From Halobacterium noricense (GTDB lineage Archaea; Halobacteriota; Halobacteria; Halobacteriales; Halobacteriaceae), in NCBI RefSeq assembly GCF_021233435.1, contig NZ_CP089468.1:2046001-2110000 (forward strand): a stretch of DNA of 64,000 nucleotides, read 5' to 3'. A program made the translations under genes and the position numbers. Under the pieces are notes generated by a model. It worked only from the letters and a program-made list of their open reading frames with translations. It searched no databases and was not told where the DNA came from. Shown here in pieces: positions 1 through 7,697 of this stretch; position 1 is the first letter of the stretch, and each line of letters begins with the position of its first letter.

Positions 1-11
1 CTGTTCGAGAA

Positions 12-560
12 CTAGTGGAAGCCGCGGCCGACGTCGTCCTCCTCGACGAGGTCGTCGAGTTCCGAATCGAGTAGTTCCTCGGCGTCCGCGAACTCCTCCT
101 TGAGGTCGTCCATCGCGTCCGGCCGGCCGTACGGGTCGTACTCCATCGGCCCGAACGCCGGACTCTCCAGGGCGTCCATCACGTCGTCGAAGAAGTCCCC
201 GGGCGTCGTCGGCGCGTCCGCGTGCGCCTGCACGACCTGCTCCAGTTTGCTCGCGCGGTCCTCGGCTTCGTCCTCGTCCTCGACGGGCTGCTGGACGGCG
301 AACCGGCCGCTGTCGTCGTCCGGGAGGTAGTCCGCCAGCCCGTCGTCGACCTTCCGCGCGACTCGCGTCCCCACGCCGCGCACCTCGAAGGGGTTCTTCG
401 CGTACGTTTTCAGGTGATAGACTCCCCGCGACGGGTGGCCGAGGTAGAAGTCCTCGCCGACGCCGGACTCGCGGTCGCCGGCGAGCGCGCGCCACCCCTC
501 GGGGTCGGCGTTCGACTCCACGACGTTCGAGACGATGTCCTCCCAATCCCGTACTCTCAT
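12..560 (-). CDS. Conserved haloarchaeal hypothetical protein
   Basis: A 182-residue acidic soluble protein with no signal peptide, no membrane segment and no domain I recognise. The middle (about residues 38-80) carries a run of the kind 'FYLGHPSRGVYHLKTYAKNP', which reads like a folded, conserved core. The C-terminal third is mostly Asp/Glu and probably disordered. The ATG start follows a plausible upstream region, and the stop lies 11 bases from the window edge, so the gene is complete. It is divergent from the L21e operon, with a hairpin-rich spacer between them. Function unknown. Confidence 0.75.
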   Translation of the reverse strand: MRVRDWEDIVSNVVESNADPEGWRALAGDRESGVGEDFYLGHPSRGVYHLKTYAKNPFEVRGVGTRVARKVDDGLADYLPDDDSGRFAVQQPVEDEDEAEDRASKLEQVVQAHADAPTTPGDFFDDVMDALESPAFGPMEYDPYGRPDAMDDLKEEFADAEELLDSELDDLVEEDDVGRGFH

Positions 561-645
561 TACGCGAGACTAACGCACTAGTGGACTTGAGTGCGTCGGC
601 GGCGTACGCGCTCGCGGTTTTGAGGAGTCGGGTACGCTGCTTCGT

Positions 646-757
646 GGCTCACAGTGTTCCCGCTCGCATTACCGTGGCCTCCCGTCGGTCGAGCACGCGC
701 CTCGCGCATCGCTGCGCTCCGCGCTCGCATTACCGTGGCCTCACTTCGTTCGGCCAC
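646..757 (-). repeat. Hairpin repeat element with 11-nt loops (copy A)
   Basis: Read on the minus strand this is a chain of stem-loops. The first has a 6-bp stem (735-740 with 752-757) closing the 11-nt loop GAACGAAGTGA. The second has loop GACCGACGGGA (680-690), flanked by half-stems that no longer match fully (674-679, 691-696). A third loop-like unit, GAACACTGTGA, lies at 649-659. A 21-bp direct repeat occurs at 661-681 and 722-742. The same loops and the same following string TAATGCGAGCG recur at 50.2 kb. The element separates two divergent genes and lies just upstream of the L21e TATA box. Confidence 0.7.
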
Positions 758-770
758 CACGTAACGTGCG

Positions 771-778
771 TTTTATAA
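771..778 (+). promoter_or_regulatory. TATA box of the L21e operon
   Basis: TTTTATAA lies 29 bases before the L21e ATG at 808. Archaeal transcription normally starts about 25 bases after the box, so the transcript should have only a few leader bases. It would serve the L21e-RpoF pair, and possibly genes further down. Confidence 0.6.
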
Positions 779-807
779 CCGCGACGGGAGTAATCGGGCG
801 TACGACT

Positions 808-1101
808 ATGCCGAGCTCCAACGGACCCCTCAACAGCACCCGCGAGAAGCTCTCGAACGACCCCCGCGACCGCGGCACGTCCCCGCCCCAGCGCGCAATC
901 GCCGAGTACGACGAAGGGCAGAAAGTCCACCTCAAGACCGACCCGAGCACGGCGAACGGTCGCTTCCACCCGCGATTCGACGGCCTCACCGGCGAAGTCC
1001 TCGGGAAGCAGGGCGACGCGTTCAAGGTCGAAATCAACGACAACGGTAAGGACAAGGTCGTCATCGCGGCGGCAGCGCACCTCCGCGCACAGCAGGACTA
1101 G
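808..1101 (+). CDS. rpl21e: 50S ribosomal protein L21e
   Basis: A 97-residue archaeal/eukaryotic-type large-subunit protein. The N-terminal pattern ([15 protein letters not shown], then a basic, proline-rich stretch) and the later '[16 protein letters not shown]' are typical of L21e, which folds as an SH3-like barrel. An in-frame codon at 766 would add 14 residues, but it lies upstream of the TATA box, so the ATG at 808 is chosen. It heads the usual archaeal order L21e-RpoF-DUF655-KsgA. Its stop is one base from the RpoF start, so the two are probably translationally coupled. Confidence 0.97.
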   Translation: MPSSNGPLNSTREKLSNDPRDRGTSPPQRAIAEYDEGQKVHLKTDPSTANGRFHPRFDGLTGEVLGKQGDAFKVEINDNGKDKVVIAAAAHLRAQQD

Positions 1102-1102
1102 C

Positions 1103-1462
1103 ATGACCATCTTCAAGGAAACGCTCGACGAGGAGTTCCTCACTGTCTCCGAGGCGAAGGAGCTGCTGACCGACGTCGAAGCCGAGCGCGCCGCCGAGGA
1201 GGACCGCGAACTCCGCTTCGAGCTGGCGCGAGCGGTCGAGCACGTCAACCGGTTCGCCATCCTCGAACCGGAGGAGTCCCGCGAACTCGTCGAGGACCTG
1301 CTCGCCCTCGAACACGTCAGCGACGAGTCCGTCGCGTACAAGATTGCCGACCTGCTCCCGCGAACCCGTACGGAACTGCGTGCGGTGTTCGCGCAGGAAC
1401 GCTACGCGCTTTCGGGCGACGAACTCGACGACATTCTCGACGTCGTCGCGAAATACGCCTAA
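1103..1462 (+). CDS. rpoF: RNA polymerase subunit F (Rpb4-like)
   Basis: A 119-residue all-helical acidic protein. Archaeal RpoF pairs with RpoE to form the stalk of RNA polymerase, which takes part in open-complex formation and binds the emerging RNA. The N-terminal 'TVSEAKELL' and the C-terminal helical half ending 'GDELDDILDVVAKYA', which resembles an HRDC fold, match the family. The size is usual for archaea. It starts one base after L21e and precedes DUF655, the conserved archaeal arrangement. Confidence 0.95.
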   Translation: MTIFKETLDEEFLTVSEAKELLTDVEAERAAEEDRELRFELARAVEHVNRFAILEPEESRELVEDLLALEHVSDESVAYKIADLLPRTRTELRAVFAQERYALSGDELDDILDVVAKYA

Positions 1463-1513
1463 CTCGGGTCGAGTGGCCGACCGTTTAAGTGTCGGCTGGG
1501 CGTAGCAGTTCGT

Positions 1514-2083
1514 ATGAGTGAATCGTCTTCGACCGAGGACGAAGAGTACGCTGTCGTCCTCGACTTCCTCGCGCACGGCCGCTCGAACGGCGGCCGCGGC
1601 TACGGCGACGGCGCGCTCGCGTACGCCGTCTCTACTGACCGGTTCGTCCTCTACGAACTGAGCCTCGAAGCGGACGCGGACATCTCGATTCTGGACCGCG
1701 TGCGCATCCGCCCCGACTTCGAGGCGGGCATCGAGCGCGGGCACGTCGTCGACTACGACGACCTCTCGGACGGCGCGCGCTCCGAACTCGACTACGTCGT
1801 CGAGGACGTCGTCGAAGCCAACGAGCAGCGCTTCGTGGACTTCTACAACGAAGCCCAGCCCATCTCCCTGCGCCTCCACCAGTTGAACCTCCTGCCGGGC
1901 ATCGGCGACAAGCTCCGGGACAACGTCCTCGACGAGCGCAAGCGCAACGGTCCCTTCGAGAGCTTCGAGGACGTCGAGGAGCGCGTCGACGGCCTCCACA
2001 ACCCCGAGGAGATCATCGTCGAGCGCATCCTCGACGAGATGCGCGAGGACGACCTGAAGTACCAGAACTTCGTGCAGGCGTAG
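1514..2083 (+). CDS. DUF655 family nucleic-acid-binding protein
   Basis: A 189-residue protein of the archaeal DUF655 family, nearly always found between rpoF and ksgA. The first half contains a predicted OB-like beta region ('RVRIRPDFEAGIERGHVVDYDDL'-type strands). The second half carries a helix-hairpin-helix motif, LLPGIGDKLRDNVLDERK, at about residues 122-139. HhH motifs bind DNA or RNA backbone, and the gene context suggests an RNA role tied to ribosome or RNAP function. Its exact role is not established. A TATA-like GTTTAAGT sits about 25-30 bases before the ATG, so it may have its own promoter. Confidence 0.9.
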   Translation: MSESSSTEDEEYAVVLDFLAHGRSNGGRGYGDGALAYAVSTDRFVLYELSLEADADISILDRVRIRPDFEAGIERGHVVDYDDLSDGARSELDYVVEDVVEANEQRFVDFYNEAQPISLRLHQLNLLPGIGDKLRDNVLDERKRNGPFESFEDVEERVDGLHNPEEIIVERILDEMREDDLKYQNFVQA

Positions 2084-2135
2084 CACGGGCGCACAGAAGG
2101 TAGCCTTTAGGGAACGGCGGAGGATACTCCGGGTA

Positions 2136-2975
2136 ATGAGTGATTCGCGGGACCCGGACGCGCTGATTCGGCGCGCCGGCCGGCCCGACCCCGAGCGCGA
2201 CCAGCACTTCCTCGTCGACGACCGCGTCCTCGACCGGATTCCGACGTACGCGGAGTCGTTCGACCGGTCGCACGTGCTCGAAATCGGTGCGGGGACGGGC
2301 GCACTCACCGATAGGCTGCTAGAGCACGCCGACCACGTCACGACGGTCGAACGCGACCGCGGGTACGCCCAGTTCCTCCGCGAGGAGTTTAGCGAGGAAA
2401 TCGCGGCCGACCGCCTCACCGTCGTGCAGGGCGACGCCCTCGACGTGGAGTTCCCCGAGTACACTTGCTGCATCTCGAATCTCCCCTACGGCGTCTCCAG
2501 CGAAGTCACGTTCCGGCTGCTGCCCGAGCACGAGCCCGCCGTCCTGATGTACCAACTGGAGTTCGCCGAGCGGATGGCCGCCGAACCCGGCACGAGCGAC
2601 TACGGCCGGCTGTCGGTCGCCACCCAGCATTACGCGCACGTCGAACTCGTCGAGACCGTCCCCCCAGAAGCGTTCGAGCCACAGCCGCGCGTCGAGAGCG
2701 CGGTGGTACGGTTGACGCCCCGCGAGCCCGACTACGAGGTCGCCGACGAGCAGTTCTTCTTCGGCTTCGTGAAGGCGCTGTTCACGCAGCGCCGCAAAAC
2801 CGTGCGCAACGCCATCCGGAACACCGGCCACATCTCGGGGCTGGACGACCCGGACGCGGTCGTTGACGCCGTCGAGGAGGCCGTGCTCTCGAAGCGGCCC
2901 GGCGACCTCGCGCCGGGGACGTTCGCGGCGCTGGCGAACGTCGCGCTCGGCATCCAGGAGGGTGGCACACCGTGA
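2136..2975 (+). CDS. ksgA: 16S rRNA dimethyladenosine transferase KsgA/Dim1
   Basis: A 279-residue Rossmann methyltransferase that dimethylates two adjacent adenosines in the helix at the 3' end of 16S rRNA during small-subunit maturation. Motif I, EIGAGTGALTDRLLEH (residues 49-64), binds S-adenosylmethionine. The catalytic NLPY motif is at residues 115-118. A TATA-like CTTTAGGG lies about 25 bases before the ATG. Its last bases overlap the start of the MscS gene (GTGA-type overlap), so the two may be co-translated. Confidence 0.95.
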   Translation: MSDSRDPDALIRRAGRPDPERDQHFLVDDRVLDRIPTYAESFDRSHVLEIGAGTGALTDRLLEHADHVTTVERDRGYAQFLREEFSEEIAADRLTVVQGDALDVEFPEYTCCISNLPYGVSSEVTFRLLPEHEPAVLMYQLEFAERMAAEPGTSDYGRLSVATQHYAHVELVETVPPEAFEPQPRVESAVVRLTPREPDYEVADEQFFFGFVKALFTQRRKTVRNAIRNTGHISGLDDPDAVVDAVEEAVLSKRPGDLAPGTFAALANVALGIQEGGTP

Positions 2976-4189
2976 GCGCGCCGGAGTTCGTGGACGTCGC
3001 GGTAAACGACCTCTCGACCGCTCAGCGGGTGGTCGTGACCGCAGTCTCGATGGCCGCGCTCGTCGCCGCCATCCTGTTCTCGCGGCGCGAGTCCACGCGT
3101 CGGGAGTCGCGGCTGTCGACGGTCGTCGCTGCTGTCGGCGCGCTCGCCGTGGTCGTCGCGGCGACCGTCCTCGTGGTCGTCGCGTGGGACGCGGAGACGA
3201 TTGCGTGGGCAGCCGTCGCGAGCTTCCAAGTGCAGGCGACGATGCTCGTCCGCACGTTTCTCACCGTGATGTTCCTCGTCGGCGTGTACGCCGGCACGGG
3301 GGTCATCCACCGCGCAGTCAGCCGGTTCGTCAAGCGCACGGAGGGCGTCAGCGACCACCAGGCCGAAATCACCTACCGCATCATCCAGATTTCGGTGTAC
3401 GTCGTCGCGCTGGTCGTCGTCCTCAACCTCTGGGGCATCAAGCTCGGTGGCCTGCTCATCGGGGCGGGGTTCGCCGGCATCGTGCTCGGGATGGCCGCCC
3501 GGCAGACGCTGGGCGCGGTCATCGCGGGGCTCGTGTTGATGTTCTCGCGGCCGTTCGAAATTGGGGACTGGGTGAAAATCGGCGACAAGGACGGCATCGT
3601 CACGGACATCACCATCGTGAACACGCGGCTGCAGACGTTCGACGGCGAGTACGTGATGTTACCCAACGACCTTGTGGGGTCAGACGAGGTCGTGAACCGG
3701 TCGCGGAAGGGCCGGCTGCGCATCCACGTGGAAGTCGGCATCGACTACACCGCGGACGTCGACGAGGCGATGGACCTCGCGAAGGAGGCGATGAACGACG
3801 TCGACGACATCCTCACGGTGCCGCGGCCACAGGTCGTGTTGAAGGAGTTCGGGGATTCGGCAGTCGTCCTCGACCTCCGATTTTGGATAGACAAGCCGAG
3901 CGCGCGGCGGATGTGGCGCGCGCAGACCGCGGTCATCTCCGCGGTGAAGTCGGCGTTCGACGAGGCGGGCGTGAAGATTCCGTTCCCGCAGCGGGAGGTC
4001 TCCGGGCGCGCCGAGACCGGCGGGTTCCGGGTGCGCGAGCAGCCGACCGTGGAGACGACCGAGCCCGAGGAAGCCGACCAGCACGGGTCGGCAGTTCGGA
4101 AGGACACCGCGGACGGCGACGCCGAAGACGCAGATAAAGATGCCGACGACGCGGACGACGCCGAGGAGGGTGACGAGACGGATGAGTGA
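2972..4189 (+). CDS. MscS-family mechanosensitive ion channel
   Basis: A 405-residue channel protein with five predicted membrane segments (about residues 18-37, 50-71, 92-108, 138-154 and 158-190). The last is the Gly/Ala-rich pore helix ending in 'GAVIAGLVLMFSRPFEIGDW', the hallmark of MscS, followed by the cytoplasmic beta domain ('DGIVTDITIVNTRLQT'). The C-terminal about 45 residues form a very acidic Asp/Ala tail, likely disordered. Such channels release solutes on osmotic down-shock. The GTG start overlaps the ksgA stop, and the stop overlaps the next ATG. Confidence 0.92.
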   Translation: MSAPEFVDVAVNDLSTAQRVVVTAVSMAALVAAILFSRRESTRRESRLSTVVAAVGALAVVVAATVLVVVAWDAETIAWAAVASFQVQATMLVRTFLTVMFLVGVYAGTGVIHRAVSRFVKRTEGVSDHQAEITYRIIQISVYVVALVVVLNLWGIKLGGLLIGAGFAGIVLGMAARQTLGAVIAGLVLMFSRPFEIGDWVKIGDKDGIVTDITIVNTRLQTFDGEYVMLPNDLVGSDEVVNRSRKGRLRIHVEVGIDYTADVDEAMDLAKEAMNDVDDILTVPRPQVVLKEFGDSAVVLDLRFWIDKPSARRMWRAQTAVISAVKSAFDEAGVKIPFPQREVSGRAETGGFRVREQPTVETTEPEEADQHGSAVRKDTADGDAEDADKDADDADDAEEGDETDE

Positions 4190-4763
4190 CGACCTCGCTA
4201 GCCGTCGCGGCACGGAGACGACAGTCTACCAGCCCGCGGAGGACTCGCTGCTGCTCGCGGAGGCCGCGGTGGCGGAGGTCGACTCGCGGGCGCGCGTTCT
4301 CGAAGTCGGTACTGGGTCTGGGTACGTGGCAGCAACGGTCGCCGACGAGGTCGGCGCGAGCGTGGTCGGATCGGACCTGAACCCGTACGCGTGCGCGCAG
4401 GCCCACGACCGCGGCGTGCCGGTGGTTCGAGCGGACCTCGTCTCGCCGTTCCGCGACGACGTCTTCGACGTGGTGTTGTTCAACCCGCCGTACCTGCCGC
4501 GGGACGAGGACGCCGCGCGAGACGACTGGATGGAGGTCGCGCTCTCGGGTGGAGAGACGGGCCGCGAGGTCGTGGAGCCGTTCCTCGACGACGTGGGCCG
4601 CGTGCTCGCTCCGGACGGCTTCGTTCTGTTGCTCGTGAGCACGCTGACGGGCGTCGAGGAAGTCGTGGAGTACGCCGGCGACCGCGGGTTCTCGGCGGCG
4701 GCGGTCCGCGAGGAGTCGCACTCCTTCGAGACGCTGACCGTCCTCAAGCTCTGGAATAACTGA
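4182..4763 (+). CDS. HemK2/MTQ2-type protein glutamine methyltransferase
   Basis: A 193-residue S-adenosylmethionine-dependent methyltransferase. It has motif I 'EVGTGSGYVA' (residues 41-50) and the NPPY motif at residues 101-104, which marks enzymes that methylate an amide nitrogen. The archaeal/eukaryotic HemK2 group methylates the GGQ glutamine of the class I release factor aRF1. The ATG at 4182 overlaps the MscS stop by 8 bases (ATGAGTGA). An earlier in-frame ATG at 4140 lies inside mscS and would add a basic, unrelated extension. Confidence 0.88.
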   Translation: MSDDLASRRGTETTVYQPAEDSLLLAEAAVAEVDSRARVLEVGTGSGYVAATVADEVGASVVGSDLNPYACAQAHDRGVPVVRADLVSPFRDDVFDVVLFNPPYLPRDEDAARDDWMEVALSGGETGREVVEPFLDDVGRVLAPDGFVLLLVSTLTGVEEVVEYAGDRGFSAAAVREESHSFETLTVLKLWNN

Positions 4764-4817
4764 AGGGCATATCTCTCGACAGCAAATATTAAACAGGGGC
4801 ATTCCGTAGCGTCGGGC

Positions 4818-5807
4818 ATGAATCGAATCGCGACGACACCCGGCCTGTTTCCCCTCCCCGACGACGCCAAAGAGACGTTGTCGGACCTGAAGGGGCACCA
4901 GAAGCACGACCTCGTCAGTGGCGACGAGGGCCCCGAAATCGAAGCCGCCTACGACGAGGTCCGCGAGGAACTCGTCGACCTCCAGCGCGACGCCGGCCTC
5001 GACCGCGTGGTCGAAGGCCAGGCCCGTTGGGACGACATGTTGGCCCACCCCTTGACTGTCCACGAGAACGTCGAGACGGGCGGCATCGTCCGCTACTACG
5101 ACAACAACAACTTCTACCGCGACCCCATCGTGGCGGGCGAACTCACGTTCTCCGGCGACCTCGCCGCAGACCTCGAAACCGCGAGTGAACTCACCGACGA
5201 CCTGCAGGCCGTCGTCCCCGGCCCGTACTCGCTGTCGGAGCTCGCGACCGACGAGTACTACGGCGACGACGAGCAGTTCCTCGCTGCCGTCGCGGACTTC
5301 CTCGCGGGCGAAGTCGAAGCGTTCCCGGAGGTCGAGACCGTCTTCGTCCTCGAACCGTCGCTGGTGACGAACCCGCCCGAGGAGGGCGAGGACGAGCGCG
5401 CCAGCGAGGCCATCGACACCGTCGCCGACGCCGCGGACGCCGACGTCGTCGCACACACCTACTGGGGAGCCCTCGAAGAGAAAGTCCACGCCCACCTCCT
5501 CGACGCCGGCGTCGACGCCATCGGCTACGACTTCGTCACGAACCACGAGGACAACCTCTACAACGTCACCGAGTACGGCACCAAGGACTCGGTCGCGCTA
5601 GGTGTCGTCGACGGCCAGAACACGCTGGTGGAGTCCCCGGAGACGATTCGGGACCGTGTGGACTGGTTCCGCGACTCCGTGCCGGACGCCATCGAGTTCG
5701 ACGACGCGTACGTCACCGCGAACACGGGGCTGTTCTACCTGCCCGTGAACCGCTTCGAGCAGAAACTGCAGGCGCTCGCCGACGCCACCCGCGAGGTGAC
5801 AGCATGA
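4818..5807 (+). CDS. MetE-like methionine synthase, first (N-terminal-like) component
   Basis: A 329-residue TIM-barrel protein of the cobalamin-independent methionine synthase superfamily. I see no cysteine in it, so it lacks the catalytic zinc ligands of MetE. It probably acts with, or structurally supports, the second gene, which has them. Motifs such as 'VVPGPYSLSELATDEYYG' and 'HAHLLDAGVDAIGYDF' follow the MetE/UROD pattern. A strong TATA-like AAATATTAAA lies just over 20 bases before the ATG. Its stop overlaps the next start by 4 bases (ATGA). Whether it binds folate or another methyl donor cannot be told from sequence. Confidence 0.85.
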   Translation: MNRIATTPGLFPLPDDAKETLSDLKGHQKHDLVSGDEGPEIEAAYDEVREELVDLQRDAGLDRVVEGQARWDDMLAHPLTVHENVETGGIVRYYDNNNFYRDPIVAGELTFSGDLAADLETASELTDDLQAVVPGPYSLSELATDEYYGDDEQFLAAVADFLAGEVEAFPEVETVFVLEPSLVTNPPEEGEDERASEAIDTVADAADADVVAHTYWGALEEKVHAHLLDAGVDAIGYDFVTNHEDNLYNVTEYGTKDSVALGVVDGQNTLVESPETIRDRVDWFRDSVPDAIEFDDAYVTANTGLFYLPVNRFEQKLQALADATREVTA

Positions 5808-6910
5808 GCTCGAACCGCGAGCAGTTCCGCCCCGACGGTCACGACAACGACCACTTCCTGCTGACGACCGTCGTCGGCTCGTACCCGAAGCCGAAGTGGC
5901 TCGACCGTGCGAACGACCTCTACGAGGAAAGCGTTGCGACGGAGTCGCAACGAGACGAAGGCGGTGAAACCGCCGGAGTAGCCGACTTCGGCGACGAGGA
6001 ACTCGCCGAAGCCGAGGACGACGCCGCCCGGCTCATCACCGAAGAACACGAGCGCGCCGGCCTCGACGTGGTCGTGGACGGCGAGATGCGGCGCAACGAG
6101 ATGGTGGAGTTCTTCGCCGACCGCATCGAGGGCTACGAGTTCAACGGCCCGGTCAAAGTCTGGGGGCACAACTACTTCGACAAGCCCAGCGTCGTCAGCG
6201 ACGTCGCCTACGACGAGACGTGGCTCGTCGACGAGTACGAGTTCACCGCCAGCGTCGCCGACAGCCCGGTGAAGGTTCCGATTACGGGGCCGTACACGCT
6301 CGCGTCCTGGAGCTTCAACGAGGCCTACGACGGCGACGACGAACTCGCCTACGACCTCGCGGACCTCGTCAACGAGGAAATCGAGAAGCTCGTCGACGCC
6401 GGCGCGCGCTACATCCAAATCGACGAGCCCGCGCTCGCGACGACCCCGGACGACCACGCCATCGTCGACGAGTGCCTCGAACGCATCGCCGCCGGCATCC
6501 CCGACGACGTCCGCATCGGGCTGCACGTCTGCTACGGCGACTACTCGCGCATCTACCCCGAGATTCTGGAGTTCCCCGTCGACGAGTTCGACCTCGAACT
6601 CGCGAACGGCGACTACGAGCAACTGGACGTGTTCATGGACCCTGACTTCTCGAAAGACCTCGCGCTCGGCGTCATCGACGCCCACGTCGCCGAGGTCGAG
6701 TCCGTCGAAGAAATCGAGGCGAACATCCGGAAGGGCCTGGAGGTCGTCCCGCCGGAGCGGCTCACTGTCAGCCCCGACTGCGGTGTGAAACTGCTCCCCC
6801 GAGAGGTCGCCTACGGGAAGATGGCGAACCTCGTGGAAGCCGCGCGCAACGTCGAAGCCGACCTCGACGACGGTAGCATCGACGTCCCGGCCGCGCCCGC
6901 CGACGACTGA
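5804..6910 (+). CDS. Methionine synthase, catalytic MetE C-terminal component
   Basis: A 368-residue protein matching the C-terminal half of MetE, which transfers a methyl group to homocysteine. The zinc ligands are visible: H241 and C243 in 'IGLHVCYGD', and C326 in 'VSPDCGVKL'. 'VVGSYPKPKWL' near residues 23-33 and 'QIDEPAL' at 205-211 are family signatures. Residues about 43-59 look like an added loop, encoded by two perfect hairpins (5932-5974) that relatives appear to lack. It is co-translated with the first component (4-base overlap). Confidence 0.93.
   Translation: MSSNREQFRPDGHDNDHFLLTTVVGSYPKPKWLDRANDLYEESVATESQRDEGGETAGVADFGDEELAEAEDDAARLITEEHERAGLDVVVDGEMRRNEMVEFFADRIEGYEFNGPVKVWGHNYFDKPSVVSDVAYDETWLVDEYEFTASVADSPVKVPITGPYTLASWSFNEAYDGDDELAYDLADLVNEEIEKLVDAGARYIQIDEPALATTPDDHAIVDECLERIAAGIPDDVRIGLHVCYGDYSRIYPEILEFPVDEFDLELANGDYEQLDVFMDPDFSKDLALGVIDAHVAEVESVEEIEANIRKGLEVVPPERLTVSPDCGVKLLPREVAYGKMANLVEAARNVEADLDDGSIDVPAAPADD
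5932..5974. repeat. Two triloop hairpins in frame within the methionine synthase gene
   Basis: Two perfect inverted repeats sit next to each other. One has 9-bp arms (5932-5940, 5944-5952) around GGA. The other has 6-bp arms (5960-5965, 5969-5974) around GAA. Together they encode residues about 43-57, in a poorly conserved surface loop. The same kind of hairpin fills intergenic arrays at 16.1 and 42.9 kb, which suggests a short element inserted without breaking the reading frame. Confidence 0.65.
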
Positions 6911-6980
6911 GCGCTCCCACCTGTTTCTCTCCGCGTTCGGCGACAACTTTGATGGCCGCTTGCGCCGAACCCGCGAGTGA

Positions 6981-7634
6981 ATGTCGAGTAGTCCCCGAGT
7001 TGTCGTCGCCGGTGGCGGTCGCGTCGGCGTGCAGACGGCTGCGAGCCTCCGCGAACGCGGTCATACGGTCATCCTCGTCGAAGGGGACGAAGCCCGCGCC
7101 GCAGCGGTCACCGACGAGAACGTCGCGACCGTCGTCAACGGCGACGCGACGCAGCCGTCGGTGCTCGAACAGGCTGACCTCGACGAGGCGCACGCGGTCG
7201 CCGCGGTGACCGGCGACCCCGGGACGAACCTCGCAGTCTGTCTGGTCGCCCAGCGCCTCGCCACGGACGTCTTCACCCTCGCACGCATCGACGACGAGAC
7301 CCAGACGGAGTACACGGAGTACGTCGACGCCGCGGTGCTCCCCCAGCAGCCGACCGCGAACCGGGTCGTCGACCTGCTCGTCGGCGGCGGCGTGCGGACG
7401 TTCTCGGGGGCCGACGGCGGCTTCGCCCTCCTCGAACTCGGCGTCGCCGAGGACGCCACCGTCGCTGGCCACACGCTCGACGAGGTCGGGCTCCCGGAGG
7501 GCTGTCAGGTGGTCGGCTCCTCCACCCACGGCCAGCTCGCCGAGCCCGCCCTCGAATTCCAGCCCGGGGACCGCTACCTCGTCGCCGCCGACACCGGCAC
7601 CGTCGACGAACTGCGCGCGCTCTTCCGGGAGTGA
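6981..7634 (+). CDS. TrkA-type K+ channel/transporter regulator (KTN protein)
   Basis: A 217-residue cytoplasmic protein with an N-terminal Rossmann RCK/TrkA_N domain, whose dinucleotide-binding loop is 'VVAGGGRVGVQTAASL' (residues 8-23). A TrkA_C domain follows at about residues 140-217 ('FALLELGVAEDATVAGHTLDEVGL'). Such proteins bind NAD(H), ATP or ADP and gate K+ uptake or, when paired with other transporters, those carriers. No Trk/Ktr membrane subunit is nearby. The next gene downstream, 63 bases away, is an APC permease, so it may regulate that instead. Confidence 0.9.
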   Translation: MSSSPRVVVAGGGRVGVQTAASLRERGHTVILVEGDEARAAAVTDENVATVVNGDATQPSVLEQADLDEAHAVAAVTGDPGTNLAVCLVAQRLATDVFTLARIDDETQTEYTEYVDAAVLPQQPTANRVVDLLVGGGVRTFSGADGGFALLELGVAEDATVAGHTLDEVGLPEGCQVVGSSTHGQLAEPALEFQPGDRYLVAADTGTVDELRALFRE

Positions 7635-7697
7635 TTCGATGACGGACGCGCTGCCCGCGTCGCCGCGTCGACCGCCACTCGTCTCGCAGAGCATCGA

